This document shows, piece by piece, positions 54,397 through 64,000 of a stretch of 64,000 nt of DNA. The stretch comes from Fragilariopsis cylindrus CCMP1102 (Eukaryota; Bacillariophyta; Bacillariophyceae; Bacillariales; Bacillariaceae). The notes under the pieces were generated by a model that saw only the letters and a list, made by a program, of their open reading frames with translations, was not told where the DNA came from and did not search any database. The stretch is from the NCBI GenBank assembly GCA_900095095.1, contig FMBT01000308.1, positions 372,001 through 436,000 on the forward strand, in the 5' to 3' direction. The position numbers and the translations under genes are program-made. The stretch's first letter is position 1. Every line of letters begins with the position of its first letter.

Positions 54397-55842
54397 ATGG
54401 TAGGCGACGACGAAAACGACGAACTATCAAGTCAAGATTCCAATGATGCGAACTTGGCACATCGATATCGCCTTTCCTTACCATCATCTCCGACGCAATC
54501 ATCTTTTAGAGTTTTGGCATTGCTATTTTACGAAGAGGTAGAAAAAAAGGATACACGTACTAATAATTTTTCAACATCGCATCTACCACCATGGGTCAAG
54601 CAGCAAGTGGGAACACGAACCTTCATCGTTGGGACTAATGATGAACCGGGATATATGGGAGGTGCGTGTCATTTGGTGCGCTATATAAATGTTAGGACGG
54701 CGACGACGATGCCAATGTCAACGACCCTGTGTTAGGTAAAAAAAAAATGAAACCATTATTCCGTCAAAATCTGACTCATTCTTCTTCTTCTTTCCTTAGG
54801 AGCTATCTGCGCCGAGAGGGCGGCTATGGTTCAACTACGATTCGTTCCATCCTTTCGTGTTACGAAGCTGGTGATTGCGACAGATTGTGAAAAGGTACCA
54901 ATTTCACCTGGCATGGTAAGAAAGATGAATACTATAATTGTAATATTGCATGTGTACTTTTGTTGAGATTGAAGGACTTGTTCTGAACTAATAATTGGTT
55001 GTTTGATACTCTGATCTTAAAAAAAGCTATGTCGCGAGTTTCTAGCTGGACATGGAGCGAGTGTTCCTTGGGATCTTCCGGTGATTAGTACCGGAAGTCA
55101 ATGTTTACGTTGTCAACAAAAAGACGATGCGATATTTAATATAGAAAGCGATACGACAACAACAATAAATAACGAAAGACCAATTTGTATTGATGGTAAC
55201 GTCGAACACTTGCTTCCCACTTTAAAGACAACTCTCGCTGTATTGTATCCATTTCCGAGCCCATATACTCGTTTGACTGCATCACAGTCAGTCTTCTTGG
55301 GGAAAAAATATAACGAAAGTCAGAATAGAGATCGTGATTTAGATAATCTCAATGTTACGGCGAAACGATTGCTCGAGCTAGCTATCTTGGAAGCGAAACG
55401 AAGTCTTTCGGATGACGACGACATGAATCATCCTATTTATTTTGGGGCTGCAGTCGTATTTGAAGATCAGAGTATAGTTACGAGTCGCCAACGGTCGGCC
55501 TTAGAGTATGGTTGTACGTTGGACGCTGTCAGTCAACTTGCACCATACCTGCAAGATGAGTCCTACGCTCCTGTTTTACTAGTACAAGCAGATCAATATG
55601 GTATCGCTCACAGTCCATTCGCTCCAGCGCGTGCATATTTAAGTGAACACGGCTACGAAGATTGTCATGTTTTAGTTCATGATACATCATCATTGTCGAA
55701 CGATGATGATGCGACTCAGTTAGATAGATGGGAACTAAAGGAAGTTTTGGTTGCAGATTTGGCTCCTACTCCACCGGCCTGGACGCAAACAGCTTCTGAT
55801 GCGACGAGCAGAAAAGATAAGGATAACAATGCTACTGATTAG
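54397..55842 (+). CDS. Cytidine-deaminase-like zinc protein, one zinc ligand missing
   Basis: Exons are 54397-54661, 54800-54915 and 55027-55842, GT-AG with phase kept, giving 398 residues. The first splice rebuilds GYMGGAICAERAAM, the zinc motif (C-A-E) of cytidine deaminases with its proton-shuttling Glu. The second rebuilds ISPGMLCREFLAGHG, which aligns with SPCGxCRQFL: the second Cys is present but the first is Gly, so one of three zinc ligands is missing. The C-terminal part (YFGAAVVFEDQSIVTSRQ, ALEYGCTLDAVSQLAPYL) looks like a second, degenerate deaminase repeat, with YGCTLDA at the C/HAE position. CysCysHis-like use of another ligand cannot be excluded. The 3' end lies inside a 139-bp tandem duplication. 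Confidence 0.75.
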
Positions 55843-56095
55843 GAGAAAAAGGATGACGACAGCAATTCGTAAGGGGACAGTCAATTTATTAATAACGAAA
55901 TTTCTCGCGACACAAGTTAACTGCTGTACTTTATATTCTATCTATTTCTTAGATTGTAAGGATAACAATGCTACTGATAAGGAGAAAAAGAATGACGACA
56001 GCAATTCGTAAGGGGACAGTCAATTTATTAATAACGAAATTTCTCGCGACACAAGTTAACTACTGTACTTAATATTCTATCTATTTCTTAGATCG
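55818..56095. repeat. 139-bp tandem duplication at the deaminase 3' end
   Basis: Copy 1 starts at 55818 and copy 2 at 55957; they differ at only a few bases. In copy 1 the coding frame ends GAT-TAG, while copy 2 has GAT-AAG and would read on for nine more codons (EKKNDDSNS after AAG). Confidence 0.9.
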
Positions 56096-56275
56096 ACGAT
56101 CGATTTTCTTCTTATACAGTATGGTGACAGAAAGCTTGAACTTGTATGTCTAATGGTGGGATAAGTTCCAGTTGATTTCTAGCTAATTATGATATTGTCG
56201 TTTATATTGTTTCTATACAAATTTCAAACTAATAATCTTGACATGTCTATTCTTGTTTCTTCTTTTTTCTTCTTT

Positions 56276-57325
56276 CTAAGTTTGAAAAACTCTGGCTACC
56301 GCACTAGCGTAACTGACACTACTTTCTCTCATACTTCTCACCTCTGATGACTGAGCATACTCAACAAATTCCAACGATAAGTCTTCGCCGTTGTTGGAAG
56401 TGTTTTTGCTGTCACACTTAGAGTATACCACAGCATTCAAGTAAGTTTGGATGGCATGTCGTCCACATATGGTATTTCGAGTCTCCTTTAAGTACTGCGC
56501 AAATGCACCAGGTTGTTGCATTGAAATGTGTTCCATTCCTCTTTGATCGAGATCTCGAATGAATTCAAATATTTCTGTAGCCGTATTTTCCTTCTGAGCT
56601 GTTTTCCCGTTGTTATCACGAGGTGTTGGTTGGTAATTAAACCTGTCACCCCAGTGACAAAAATCAGACGAGACAATAGACAAAACATCCGGCCTTGATA
56701 CTATTTCTGCCAATAATTTACCATATGTAGACTCTTTTGAATTTGAGAGAGAACCGCACATGATTGGCAAGACTGGAATTAGCTTGGTAGTTCCTTTCTT
56801 TTTATTTGCATCGTTTTGGACCTTAGCTATATACGGGTACTGCATTTCTCCACTATGTTCACACTCGTCAACATTCTGATTCATTATCGCAAATTCTCCG
56901 CCTTTTAGATTAAGAATCTCTTCCCGAAGGAGAATATCGACTGGCAAATTTCCCAAAGGCGTCTCTAGCACTTTAGCCCCCGAGACGGCGCATCCATCAA
57001 GATAGAAATGATGGGATGGATGGAAGACGAGTATGTGTCGAATGGGTGAGTCTTTCTTGGAAAGTTCACGTTCTAAATGGTGATAACCATATGCTGCCGT
57101 CGGACCAGAGTAATCAAATCCAGCATGAGGGCAGATTATAGCACGAAGAGAAGACTGACGAAGATTATTTTGTTTAGATATTTCTTCCTTTGCGGCTGAC
57201 ATCAAATACCTATGAAGGTCTTCGTCAAGGATTTTTCCATCGTCGCTGTACCACGAACCTGCATGATTTGCCCGTCGATTGTAATTATTCATCCTGGTGT
57301 TTTTATTGACGGATGCATTTCCCAT
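56276..57325 (-). CDS. MEMO1: MEMO1 family protein
   Basis: Single exon, 349 residues from the ATG at 57325. An upstream ATG at 57409 is in frame, but its extension looks like untranslated sequence. Family motifs are NRRANHAGSWYSDDG, ICPHAGFDYSGPTAAYGY, VFHPSHHFYLDGCAVSG, DECEHSGEMQYPYI and IVSSDFCHWGDRFNY, and the C-terminal GRHAIQTYL is also present. The His-His-Cys set that binds copper or iron in human MEMO1 is kept (in AGxW, HAGFDY and DFCHWG contexts). MEMO proteins are linked to metal and redox handling and to cytoskeletal signalling. The chosen start gives MGNASVNK, a good N-myristoylation site, which would put it at membranes. Confidence 0.93.
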   Translation of the reverse strand: MGNASVNKNTRMNNYNRRANHAGSWYSDDGKILDEDLHRYLMSAAKEEISKQNNLRQSSLRAIICPHAGFDYSGPTAAYGYHHLERELSKKDSPIRHILVFHPSHHFYLDGCAVSGAKVLETPLGNLPVDILLREEILNLKGGEFAIMNQNVDECEHSGEMQYPYIAKVQNDANKKKGTTKLIPVLPIMCGSLSNSKESTYGKLLAEIVSRPDVLSIVSSDFCHWGDRFNYQPTPRDNNGKTAQKENTATEIFEFIRDLDQRGMEHISMQQPGAFAQYLKETRNTICGRHAIQTYLNAVVYSKCDSKNTSNNGEDLSLEFVEYAQSSEVRSMRESSVSYASAVARVFQT

Positions 57326-57409
57326 TGCTTCGACTTTTATGATGTGATGTGTTGATGTTCTTATAAAATAAATAATGTTGTGATGATAATAAATTCTGAG
57401 AATTGTCAT

Positions 57410-57870
57410 TGATGTTTTGGACAGGACCCTCCGTGATCTTTTGACGCTATTTCTGTCTCAATTTAGTCGTGCTATATTACGTAGTAATATATAGCTATTA
57501 TTATTACTACCGTACTAGCTATTAGTGCGGCATGGGGATCACTTTTTTTTGAATTTGTTCAAAAAAGATGAAGGCATAGAAATGGCACACAATTTTTTGA
57601 AAAGAACACAATATTAAGCACACACAAGCAATAAAGACAGAAAGAAAACACTTTTCATCAGTCACAATATCCTTAGCAGCTCGTCCAAATCGATCGTCCT
57701 TAAACTAGCTCTAATTCGAAAACTTTGAGGTATTCATGCTTTAGTTCTACTTCTCGACACAAAACAGGGATATAGATTTCATTTTGACCAAGTGTCAATC
57801 TTACAATCCGTGAATTTGTTCTCCCGCTTCATACTTACGTTGTAAGGGTATTCGAATATCAAGGAATAAT
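57410..57870. other. Divergent intergenic region
   Basis: About 460 bp (545 from the chosen MEMO1 start) between divergent genes; no motif was assigned. Confidence 0.35.
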
Positions 57871-59553
57871 ATGACGGACTTTCCTCAGCTTCCCGAAATA
57901 GTGACACCTTCTGTTGACAGTATCTCATCGCATGATGTTTCTAGTAGAAGATCTCGTCAGGCAACGGCAGACATTCTCATTAATAATTCAACTGAAAATG
58001 TATCGACGTCTCGGCCATCATCTTTTCTTGAACAAGATGAGGGTGTGTTGATGGAAGTTTTAGAAGAACTTGATAGGGAACGCCATAAGCGTGCTGAGCT
58101 TGAAGCAAGAGTCAGAGTATTGGAGCAGGAAGTTCACATCCAACGAAGAAAAAATAGCAAATCATCGAAGACGTCTGTTAGAGATTATACTCTTGTCAAA
58201 ACAGAGCGAGACGGGTACAAGGAGATTCTTGATGCTATCACGCAAGACCGACCCGCTTTTTCTACTGGAAGCTGCAATAGTAGTCGACACAATCAAAACT
58301 CACACCAAAGCCTTCCAATTCACATCGTACGGCTGCTCGAAGTCATGCCATGGGATTCTCGTGCACAACAATATATTTTTGGTGAAGAACAAGTCTACGA
58401 ATGGCAAATTTATTCCGCTGATAAGAGATGGCAAAAGGATCAAAGTCACTGGATAAAGGAGCTACGATATTTTCCTACATTTTTCAAAACCTTGCCAGTT
58501 GTTTTTACACCAGGAAAGATTGTATCAGACGAAGCAGCGAAAGGTTTTCCTTACTTCGGTCCCACTGTCACTCCTCCTAAACAATGTGTGTTAACAAATC
58601 TAGAAGGAACGACCATATTTAATATCGACAAAGGATATCCGCTACCTGAAGATGGATCGATATGGACGTGGGTCGGTCCTTGGAAGGTTGAAAAAAATAA
58701 CGATACTGATGAAAAAGGATGGGCCTATTCGAATGGAATTGAAATCATGTCGGATCTATCATATCATGGTGAATTACGACTTCCAGAAAAAGGCACAGCA
58801 AACATTACGAAACGACGACGAAAATGGATTCGATTACGAACTCTTATCGACTATCCTCATGCCTCTAATATGACCCGAGAATATTTGAAATTAATCGCTG
58901 AAAGGTCACGACTGGATGTTAACGTTGGAAAACTTTCGAGACAACTAGTCGACACCAAAATGAGCTTAACAACACTTGAAGAAGACAAGGAAAGAACCGA
59001 TGTACGTACTCGAGAACTTGAGCGTGATCTAGAGGATAAGAATAAGATTTTGGGACTTGCTGAATATGGAGCAGGACTAATTTTGACGACGAAGGGCACC
59101 AGCAATCATAGTAGCTCCAACGTCTCCTCCAAATCAATCGATTCGACAAAAAAGGCTGGCCAGGTAACTGATCTTCGATCCACAGTATCTCAATGGGTCT
59201 CGAAACTCCAATCTACGAATGAAGAAGAAACGAAAGTCGATGAGGATGTTGACAAAGGCAGTGGAAACGAAACCGATGGTGATAGTATCGTCTCAAATAA
59301 TACTGAAAAGACTGAACAATCTCAGCAACAAGAGCCCAAACAACAATTGTTTGACTCACTTCGTGATAAGGGTACAGGATTTTTCGAAATTTTGAAACAA
59401 AAAGGCGAACAACTAGAAAAAATCAAGCATCGAAAGGATGACGATACCAACGAAGATAGTAATGAATGTGATTCCTCTGTTTCTACCACCAAATCCAACG
59501 TTTATGTGCCCTCCCCACGAGTGCGATTCTCAAGCAGTGGTAGTATTGAATGA
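57871..59553 (+). CDS. DysF (peroxin/dysferlin) domain protein with coiled coils
   Basis: Single exon, 560 residues. A coiled coil (VLMEVLEELDRERHKRAEL, residues about 55-95) precedes a DysF region. DysFN is near 175-195 (VYEWQIYSADKRWQKD) and DysFC covers about 265-322 (WTWVGPWKVEKN, TDEKGWAYSNGIEI, RRRKWIRLR). DysF domains occur in dysferlins, TECPR1 and yeast Pex23/30-32 proteins at peroxisome and ER contact membranes. A second coiled coil (LDVNVGKLSRQLVDTKMSL, about 345-395) and an acidic disordered tail follow. No membrane helix is seen, so it is probably recruited by a partner. Confidence 0.8.
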   Translation: MTDFPQLPEIVTPSVDSISSHDVSSRRSRQATADILINNSTENVSTSRPSSFLEQDEGVLMEVLEELDRERHKRAELEARVRVLEQEVHIQRRKNSKSSKTSVRDYTLVKTERDGYKEILDAITQDRPAFSTGSCNSSRHNQNSHQSLPIHIVRLLEVMPWDSRAQQYIFGEEQVYEWQIYSADKRWQKDQSHWIKELRYFPTFFKTLPVVFTPGKIVSDEAAKGFPYFGPTVTPPKQCVLTNLEGTTIFNIDKGYPLPEDGSIWTWVGPWKVEKNNDTDEKGWAYSNGIEIMSDLSYHGELRLPEKGTANITKRRRKWIRLRTLIDYPHASNMTREYLKLIAERSRLDVNVGKLSRQLVDTKMSLTTLEEDKERTDVRTRELERDLEDKNKILGLAEYGAGLILTTKGTSNHSSSNVSSKSIDSTKKAGQVTDLRSTVSQWVSKLQSTNEEETKVDEDVDKGSGNETDGDSIVSNNTEKTEQSQQQEPKQQLFDSLRDKGTGFFEILKQKGEQLEKIKHRKDDDTNEDSNECDSSVSTTKSNVYVPSPRVRFSSSGSIE

Positions 59554-59815
59554 ATGAATTGGATACATACACAGTAACCATTCACTCAATTTTATAGTAA
59601 ATATCATACTGTAATTATTCTACAGCCACCAGCTGCCATCAAAGACACATTTTACATTACATTTTGTTGTGATTTCCTGAGTCTTGTATCATCTGTAGTA
59701 GGACTGTTTCTGTACTAAAGTACATACTTTTTTTTTTGAAAAATCAAACAACATTATTTATTAACATAAAATATATTTAAATATCATAAGAACATACTAA
59801 CGTAGTATTACGAAG

Positions 59816-61545
59816 ATGATGGTGTTATTGCTGACACTGTATTTTCTGCTTCAGGTTACACTGACAAGTTCTTGGGCTCTACCTAATGCTTCATATAGAT
59901 ATGGGCATGGACTTCTTGGACCTAGTACTTGCAGTAGTCGTGTCACAAGAGGATGCCGAATAGCAATGGCTGCCGGCGACAGTAGTGGCAGTAGTAATAG
60001 TAGTAGTAGTAGCAGTATAATTTTGGGGATAGAAAGTACACCCAATCCATCATCCTTTCTGATAAAACTTTCTAGGCCCCTTCCAGGGTTGACGAGTCTT
60101 GCCGGGAGTCTCCGAGGGAACACCTATTCTGCCACTGCTGCCTCTGCTGCACCGGATGAGATATGCTCTATTTTGCAAATCGACGGAATCGATTCGGTAT
60201 ATACTATGGCAACAATTCTAACAGTCAACAAGAAGGCATCGGCAAAATGGGAATCTGTTTTACCCCTGGTACTAGAATCTCTCTTGGAAGGAGACGACGG
60301 AGACAGCGCACAGCAAGTTCAGGAGCTATTGCTTCCGGGATTGTTGCAAGCGTCGTCGTCGTCCTCCAATTTAAACCAAAACGACCAAACAACAACAATG
60401 GGACAAGTCCGAATGAGAATCCAGTTATCCAACAAGATTCCTATTCAAATCGAGGGGACTGGATCATTAGGCACCGTGCAACGATTGAAGCTTGTGCCAA
60501 AATTTCAAGAGTACATGGAGGAACTGCAACAGGATGACACGATTGACTTTTTCGCGGGTCGAAAATGGATGGATCGAGGCATACGATATTATTTGCCCGA
60601 AGACGACGGCAACGACAAGGGCGACGATTCACATGAAACTTTTGGTAATGGTAGCAATAGTATTGATTCGTTTACTTATTCGTCTTCGACAGAAGAAGAA
60701 AAAGAACTTCTAGGACTACAATTTATCCTTCAAACAGAAGCGAAAGAAGTGGATGATGCGTACCCTCCTCAAAGACTAGCTAGAATCGTCTCGGAGAGTA
60801 GATTGGATGGTAAAGGCAGAAGCAAAGACGTCCATCCTACAAAAAAGGTAACCCGTTGTCCGTTGAAGTTGAATCATGCTCCCCTCAATCTCCTTTCGAT
60901 TTGACTCTGGAGGATGTGGATCGGTATTGTAATTTGGCCGATGGCGACTACGGCAACGGCGATATTAATCAAGATTCTACTCATTTGGAAGCTTTGAATG
61001 TATTGGTGGAATTTGTGTCGTCGAGCAATCAAGGCTTGCTAGCAGCACGACGGAATGCGATTGCATACTTGGGCGGGACCGCTGCTGCTGGTCCTGGTAT
61101 TGACAATACCCAAACGGATTCAACTGCAAATGTAATGAACGACCGCGTTTTTCATGCTGTATCATTGGCCTTCCAGAACGAAAAGAATCCCATGATGCGA
61201 CGCACGGCGGGAGATGCATTCAGTGACTTGGGAGACCAACGTGCCGTGCCATATGCTGTAACGGCACTCGAGGGAGATCGCAGCAAACTCGTGCAGTGGC
61301 GGGCGGCTCGTATTCTTGGAGAACTCGCAGACTCGACGGAAATCGCAGGGTTTTTAAAACAACAAACGTTCGACGGCAGCGGTAAATACGCATTTGAAGT
61401 AGCATTCGAGATCAAGGACGCACTTCGAAAAGTCCAGGCTCGTCTTCGACAAAATGATAATAACAACGACGGCAATAGAAATGTAGCACCGGCACCCAAG
61501 GGACCTATCTGGAAACAGATTCAAGAAAGAGGTGCATCATCATAG
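59816..61545 (+). CDS. NFU N-terminal/HEAT-repeat protein (CvfC/YpgR-like), one frame break
   Basis: Two frames (59816-about 60846, then to 61545) are joined by adding one base to the A6 run at 60841-60846, giving about 576 residues. A signal-like N-terminus (LLLTLYFLLQVTLTSSWA) and a Ser tract lead to the NFU N-domain (IESTPNPSSFLIKLSRPL, residues about 72-90; GIDSVYTMATILTVNKKA). The middle region (VRMRIQLSNKIPIQIEG, FFAGRKWMDRGIRYY) and the HEAT part (NPMMRRTAGDAFSDLGD, KLVQWRAARILGELADS) follow the order of bacterial 'conserved virulence factor C' proteins, which despite the name are broadly distributed and of unclear role. The full order is kept, so this is one gene. Organelle import is likely. 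Confidence 0.78.
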
Positions 61546-62106
61546 GTACATTATCATCAACATCGACAATGACGACAGTAGATAATGACAACAGTGCGAA
61601 GAATTGGTAGGTTCGTTCTTCTTACTTCGCAAACTTTCCGAAAGTCCATCCAAAACAACACGTTTGACTCTTTTTCTATCCCAGCAAGTATGCCGTATTG
61701 CTTATATTAGTTGTTGTTGTTGTTGTTGTTGTTGTTGGCCGTTAATCATGTTCATAATTGATGATGATGACGTAATGATGCAGTCACGGTCGGAGAAAAT
61801 AACGCCGAAACTACATCGGCAAGGATCAGAGATGATGATATCATCAACGAAGAAAAAGAAATGAAAGATGATTCTGAAAATGATAAAAATCTTGACGACG
61901 ACAGCAATCGACAAGAGATTCGTTTGAAAAGAATATAGATATACTAATAGATAAATAATAATTATAATGATATGCATTTTTATTTTTTTAGGCCAAGCAT
62001 ACATTTTAAAATTATTATTACATACCGTATAATGTTTTATCATTACTATTATACTAGCTACTTGATAAAAGCATAGAAAATGTAAAGTATATAATGATCT
62101 TGAAGT
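61546..62106. other. Convergent intergenic region
   Basis: It includes a (GTT)n run near 61711-61736 and AT-rich sequence. A short open frame at 61604-61864 is low complexity (poly-Cys from the repeat) and was not accepted. Confidence 0.45.
61711..61736. repeat. (GTT)n microsatellite
   Basis: About nine GTT units in the intergenic region. Confidence 0.85.
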
Positions 62107-63393
62107 TTATGATAATAGTTGGTTTGTTCCATTTTCTGCTAATTTCATTATTGTTTTAATATTTTTTCTTTTGAGTCGAGATATATCCCTTACGCACAAT
62201 GTACCTAAATCATTATTTTGAATTAAATGTATTGTAGGATATGGTGTTTGATGCATACAATTATCTAATAATGGTGGTCGAACTGTTGTTGTTGGTGGTG
62301 GTGAACTATCAGCAGTAGTATTATCATCATCAAATACTATCCAATCGACAGGAACATACTGTTCTTTTTTAACATTCGAAATAGTAGTTTTTTTTCTGTC
62401 AGCAGCATTGTTGCTACTGTTATCATTATTAGTTTGTTGCTGTTGTTCTCGTCCATCTTCCAGGAATTGCACTTTGATCCGCCGTTGACCAAATATTGAA
62501 TTGCTAGTTTCAAGTATCTTTGCTAAATATATTTCTTGACTTTTTGTAAATCCACTCATTCCTTGATGACATTGTACGATACTACCAACTTTTATATTAT
62601 ATGGCAATCCACGCCAACGTGAAAATTTTGGGTGGAACGATACCAATGTGATTTGATTTTGAAGTTGTTGGAAAAATAATTGCATCAACTCGTCCTTCCT
62701 CTCATTATTTATCTCATCATCACGACTGTTGTCATAATCATAATCATTGCTGGGTACTTGTAATACGTCGTGATGACCATATTTTGGTTCTCCATGATTT
62801 TGTTGCTTCCAAAATTTCTTGACGAAATTATCAAATACCGTAAAGGTATTGTTCCATTCTTCTATAAAAGGACAAATGATTAACGTAGTGCTCAACGGTA
62901 ACGGTGGTGATGATGATGATGATGATGATGACGACGACGACGACGACGACGATAATTCTGTGAAGCACAGAATTTTAATTTCATTTATAATAAAATCAAA
63001 TACATCGAAAGGATCGGTTGCAAGACATGATATATACTTGATTCTATTTTGTCTTTTTGCTTTTATTGCCCATGGACAAAATCTCAACCCAATAGGTACA
63101 CGTTCTGTCCAATTTCGAGTTTCGGTACAATATTGATCATCCTGATTGATATTGATATTGATAGCACTGTTGTTGTTGTTGCTGCTGTTGATGTTGTCGG
63201 ATTCTTCTCCATTCGACAACAACGACGATGAAGTGCTACTCCCGCTAATAGAACCGTTGGTGCTACTACTGCTACTGCTGCTGCAAACACTTATACCCAT
63301 GCTGCTACTGAAACCACAAATACTTTTCTCGCTGATGGTCGCGCTGCTGTCACCACTATTGCTGTCATTCTGATCTACATCACATTGCTCCAT
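62107..63393 (-). CDS. DUF1415 protein with a nested Tudor-like segment
   Basis: Single exon, 428 residues. After a Ser/Asn-rich start of about 95 residues come DUF1415 blocks: RVPIGLRFCPWA (usually GLNLCPFA), STTLIICPFIEEWNNTF and NQITLVSFHPKFSRW, then HQTPYPTIHLIQNNDL. Between the last two blocks lie about 130 extra residues. The first part (VGSIVQCHQGMSGF, YLAKILETSN, RRIKVQFLEDG, YVPVDWIVFDDD) has the strand order of a Tudor/agenet barrel, followed by linkers. Bacterial DUF1415 proteins are about 180 residues and of unknown function. A poly-Ser tract near residue 150 is a (GAT/GAC)n repeat on the plus strand. The Tudor-like reading is inference. Confidence 0.75.
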   Translation of the reverse strand: MEQCDVDQNDSNSGDSSATISEKSICGFSSSMGISVCSSSSSSSTNGSISGSSTSSSLLSNGEESDNINSSNNNNSAINININQDDQYCTETRNWTERVPIGLRFCPWAIKAKRQNRIKYISCLATDPFDVFDFIINEIKILCFTELSSSSSSSSSSSSSSSPPLPLSTTLIICPFIEEWNNTFTVFDNFVKKFWKQQNHGEPKYGHHDVLQVPSNDYDYDNSRDDEINNERKDELMQLFFQQLQNQITLVSFHPKFSRWRGLPYNIKVGSIVQCHQGMSGFTKSQEIYLAKILETSNSIFGQRRIKVQFLEDGREQQQQTNNDNSSNNAADRKKTTISNVKKEQYVPVDWIVFDDDNTTADSSPPPTTTVRPPLLDNCMHQTPYPTIHLIQNNDLGTLCVRDISRLKRKNIKTIMKLAENGTNQLLS

Positions 63394-63954
63394 GCTCTTT
63401 GTCGCTCGTTTTTAGGTTTTACTTTTCATCGACTTATTCTCTCTGATTTTTATTGATGTTCCTGTTTATCATCACTTCACCACGTCGATATTCGTTTTTA
63501 TTGAATTCATGCATTGTCATGGTGTATTGTTAATAGACGAGATATACGACGATGTTATGAATTTCTGAAATTCTACACGCCGTTGTAGTTTTGGTCAGAT
63601 TTGAGATTGACAACGGGATTCAGAATCGCGACAATACTCAATACTAGGAAATTCGAAAAAACTGGATTATTTATCATCGTGTAAAATTCTACGTGTTTTG
63701 TACTAGATCCTCAATTTTATGAGGAACTAGATTTCGATCAACGATCAACGATCAATCAACGATCAACACAATAAAGCAACATCAATTATTGAACAACAAT
63801 TTCTGAAATTGAACAACAAGCACTAAGAAGTAATTATTCTCACAACTATCTAGACTTTAAAGTGCTAGCAGAATCTACTACTCGAGGACTAAAAGCTGAT
63901 TCATTTAACCTGTTCACTTTTTAAACGCGATACAGTACTGTATCAACGAAGATC
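63394..63954. other. Intergenic, with GATCAAC tandem repeats
   Basis: Near 63736-63769 the unit cgatcaa(c) recurs about five times. No gene was seen. Confidence 0.45.
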
Positions 63955-64000
63955 ATGGCAATGTGTGTTAGAAAATATGACATCGCTCGTTGGACTCTCT
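63955..64000 (+). CDS. Possible start of a truncated gene
   Basis: An ATG at 63955 opens a frame (MAMCVRKYDIARWTL) running off the window. Only 15 codons are visible, so coding status is uncertain. Confidence 0.2.
   Translation, partial: MAMCVRKYDIARWTL

Noticed and set aside
54397-54735. Unspliced first exon of the deaminase-like gene read to its stop
   Set aside because: A gtgcgt donor at 54662 and an acceptor at 54799 rebuild the CAE zinc motif in frame, so splicing is far more likely.
61604-61864. Frame with a poly-Cys run
   Set aside because: The Cys run is a (GTT)n repeat read in one frame; the rest is low complexity.
1-64000. tRNA genes, CRISPR arrays, bacterial operons
   Set aside because: No cloverleaf with a convincing GTTCRA box, no spaced palindromic repeats and no polycistronic clustering were seen.

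Overview
The window is nuclear DNA of a eukaryotic microalga, most probably a diatom or a close stramenopile. The evidence is: short GT-AG introns (about 75-275 bp) in roughly half the genes; AT-rich intergenic DNA with many microsatellites; Asn/Asp/Ser/Gln homopeptides in coding regions; two proteins whose N-terminus is a signal peptide followed directly by a plastid transit peptide with Phe at +1 (the diatom ASAFAP type); and a gene set of RPB2, GatB, MEMO1, a CSC1/OSCA channel and a Rad5-like SNF2 protein. No tRNA, rRNA, CRISPR or operon was seen. The species assignment is inference.

Layout. 1-8.7 kb: a truncated DNAJC3/P58IPK-like TPR protein, a charged nuclear-type protein, a secreted or plastid Nudix hydrolase, GatB, a plastid acylphosphatase-like protein and an ER J-domain protein. 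8.9-14.2 kb: a complete, very young Ty3/Gypsy retrotransposon on the minus strand, with 219-bp LTRs that read as identical, a TTCGA target duplication, and gag and pol in one frame separated by a single TGA. 15-18.8 kb: a TrhO-type rhodanese, a small two-exon gene and a secreted Cys-containing protein. 19.8-23.5 kb: the most striking gene, a single exon coding for a signal peptide, an ERO1 thiol oxidase, a soluble fumarate reductase flavoprotein and a cytochrome b5 domain. 23.7-35.7 kb: an orphan AAA+-like ATPase, a Rad5/HLTF-like SNF2 protein and a polytopic class-3 lipase. 36.7-40.6 kb: a cobyric acid synthase (CobQ) gene with several frame breaks, and an orphan. 42-49.8 kb: RPB2 and a CSC1/OSCA channel. 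51-63.4 kb: an orphan membrane protein, a plastid BASS transporter, a cytidine-deaminase-like protein, MEMO1, a DysF protein, an NFU-N/HEAT protein and a DUF1415 protein with a nested Tudor-like segment.

How genes relate. These are independently transcribed eukaryotic genes. Three ER-lumen folding genes do lie within 24 kb (DNAJC3-like, DnaJ, ERO1 fusion). The ERO1-fumarate reductase fusion suggests that oxidative protein folding in the ER can pass electrons to fumarate instead of, or as well as, oxygen.

Quality note. At least eight otherwise coherent proteins or domains are interrupted by one-base shifts that sit on short homopolymers, mostly apparent deletions. This looks more like residual assembly error than true pseudogenes, except perhaps for CobQ. 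Coordinates of multi-exon genes are given as spans, with exons listed in the evidence.
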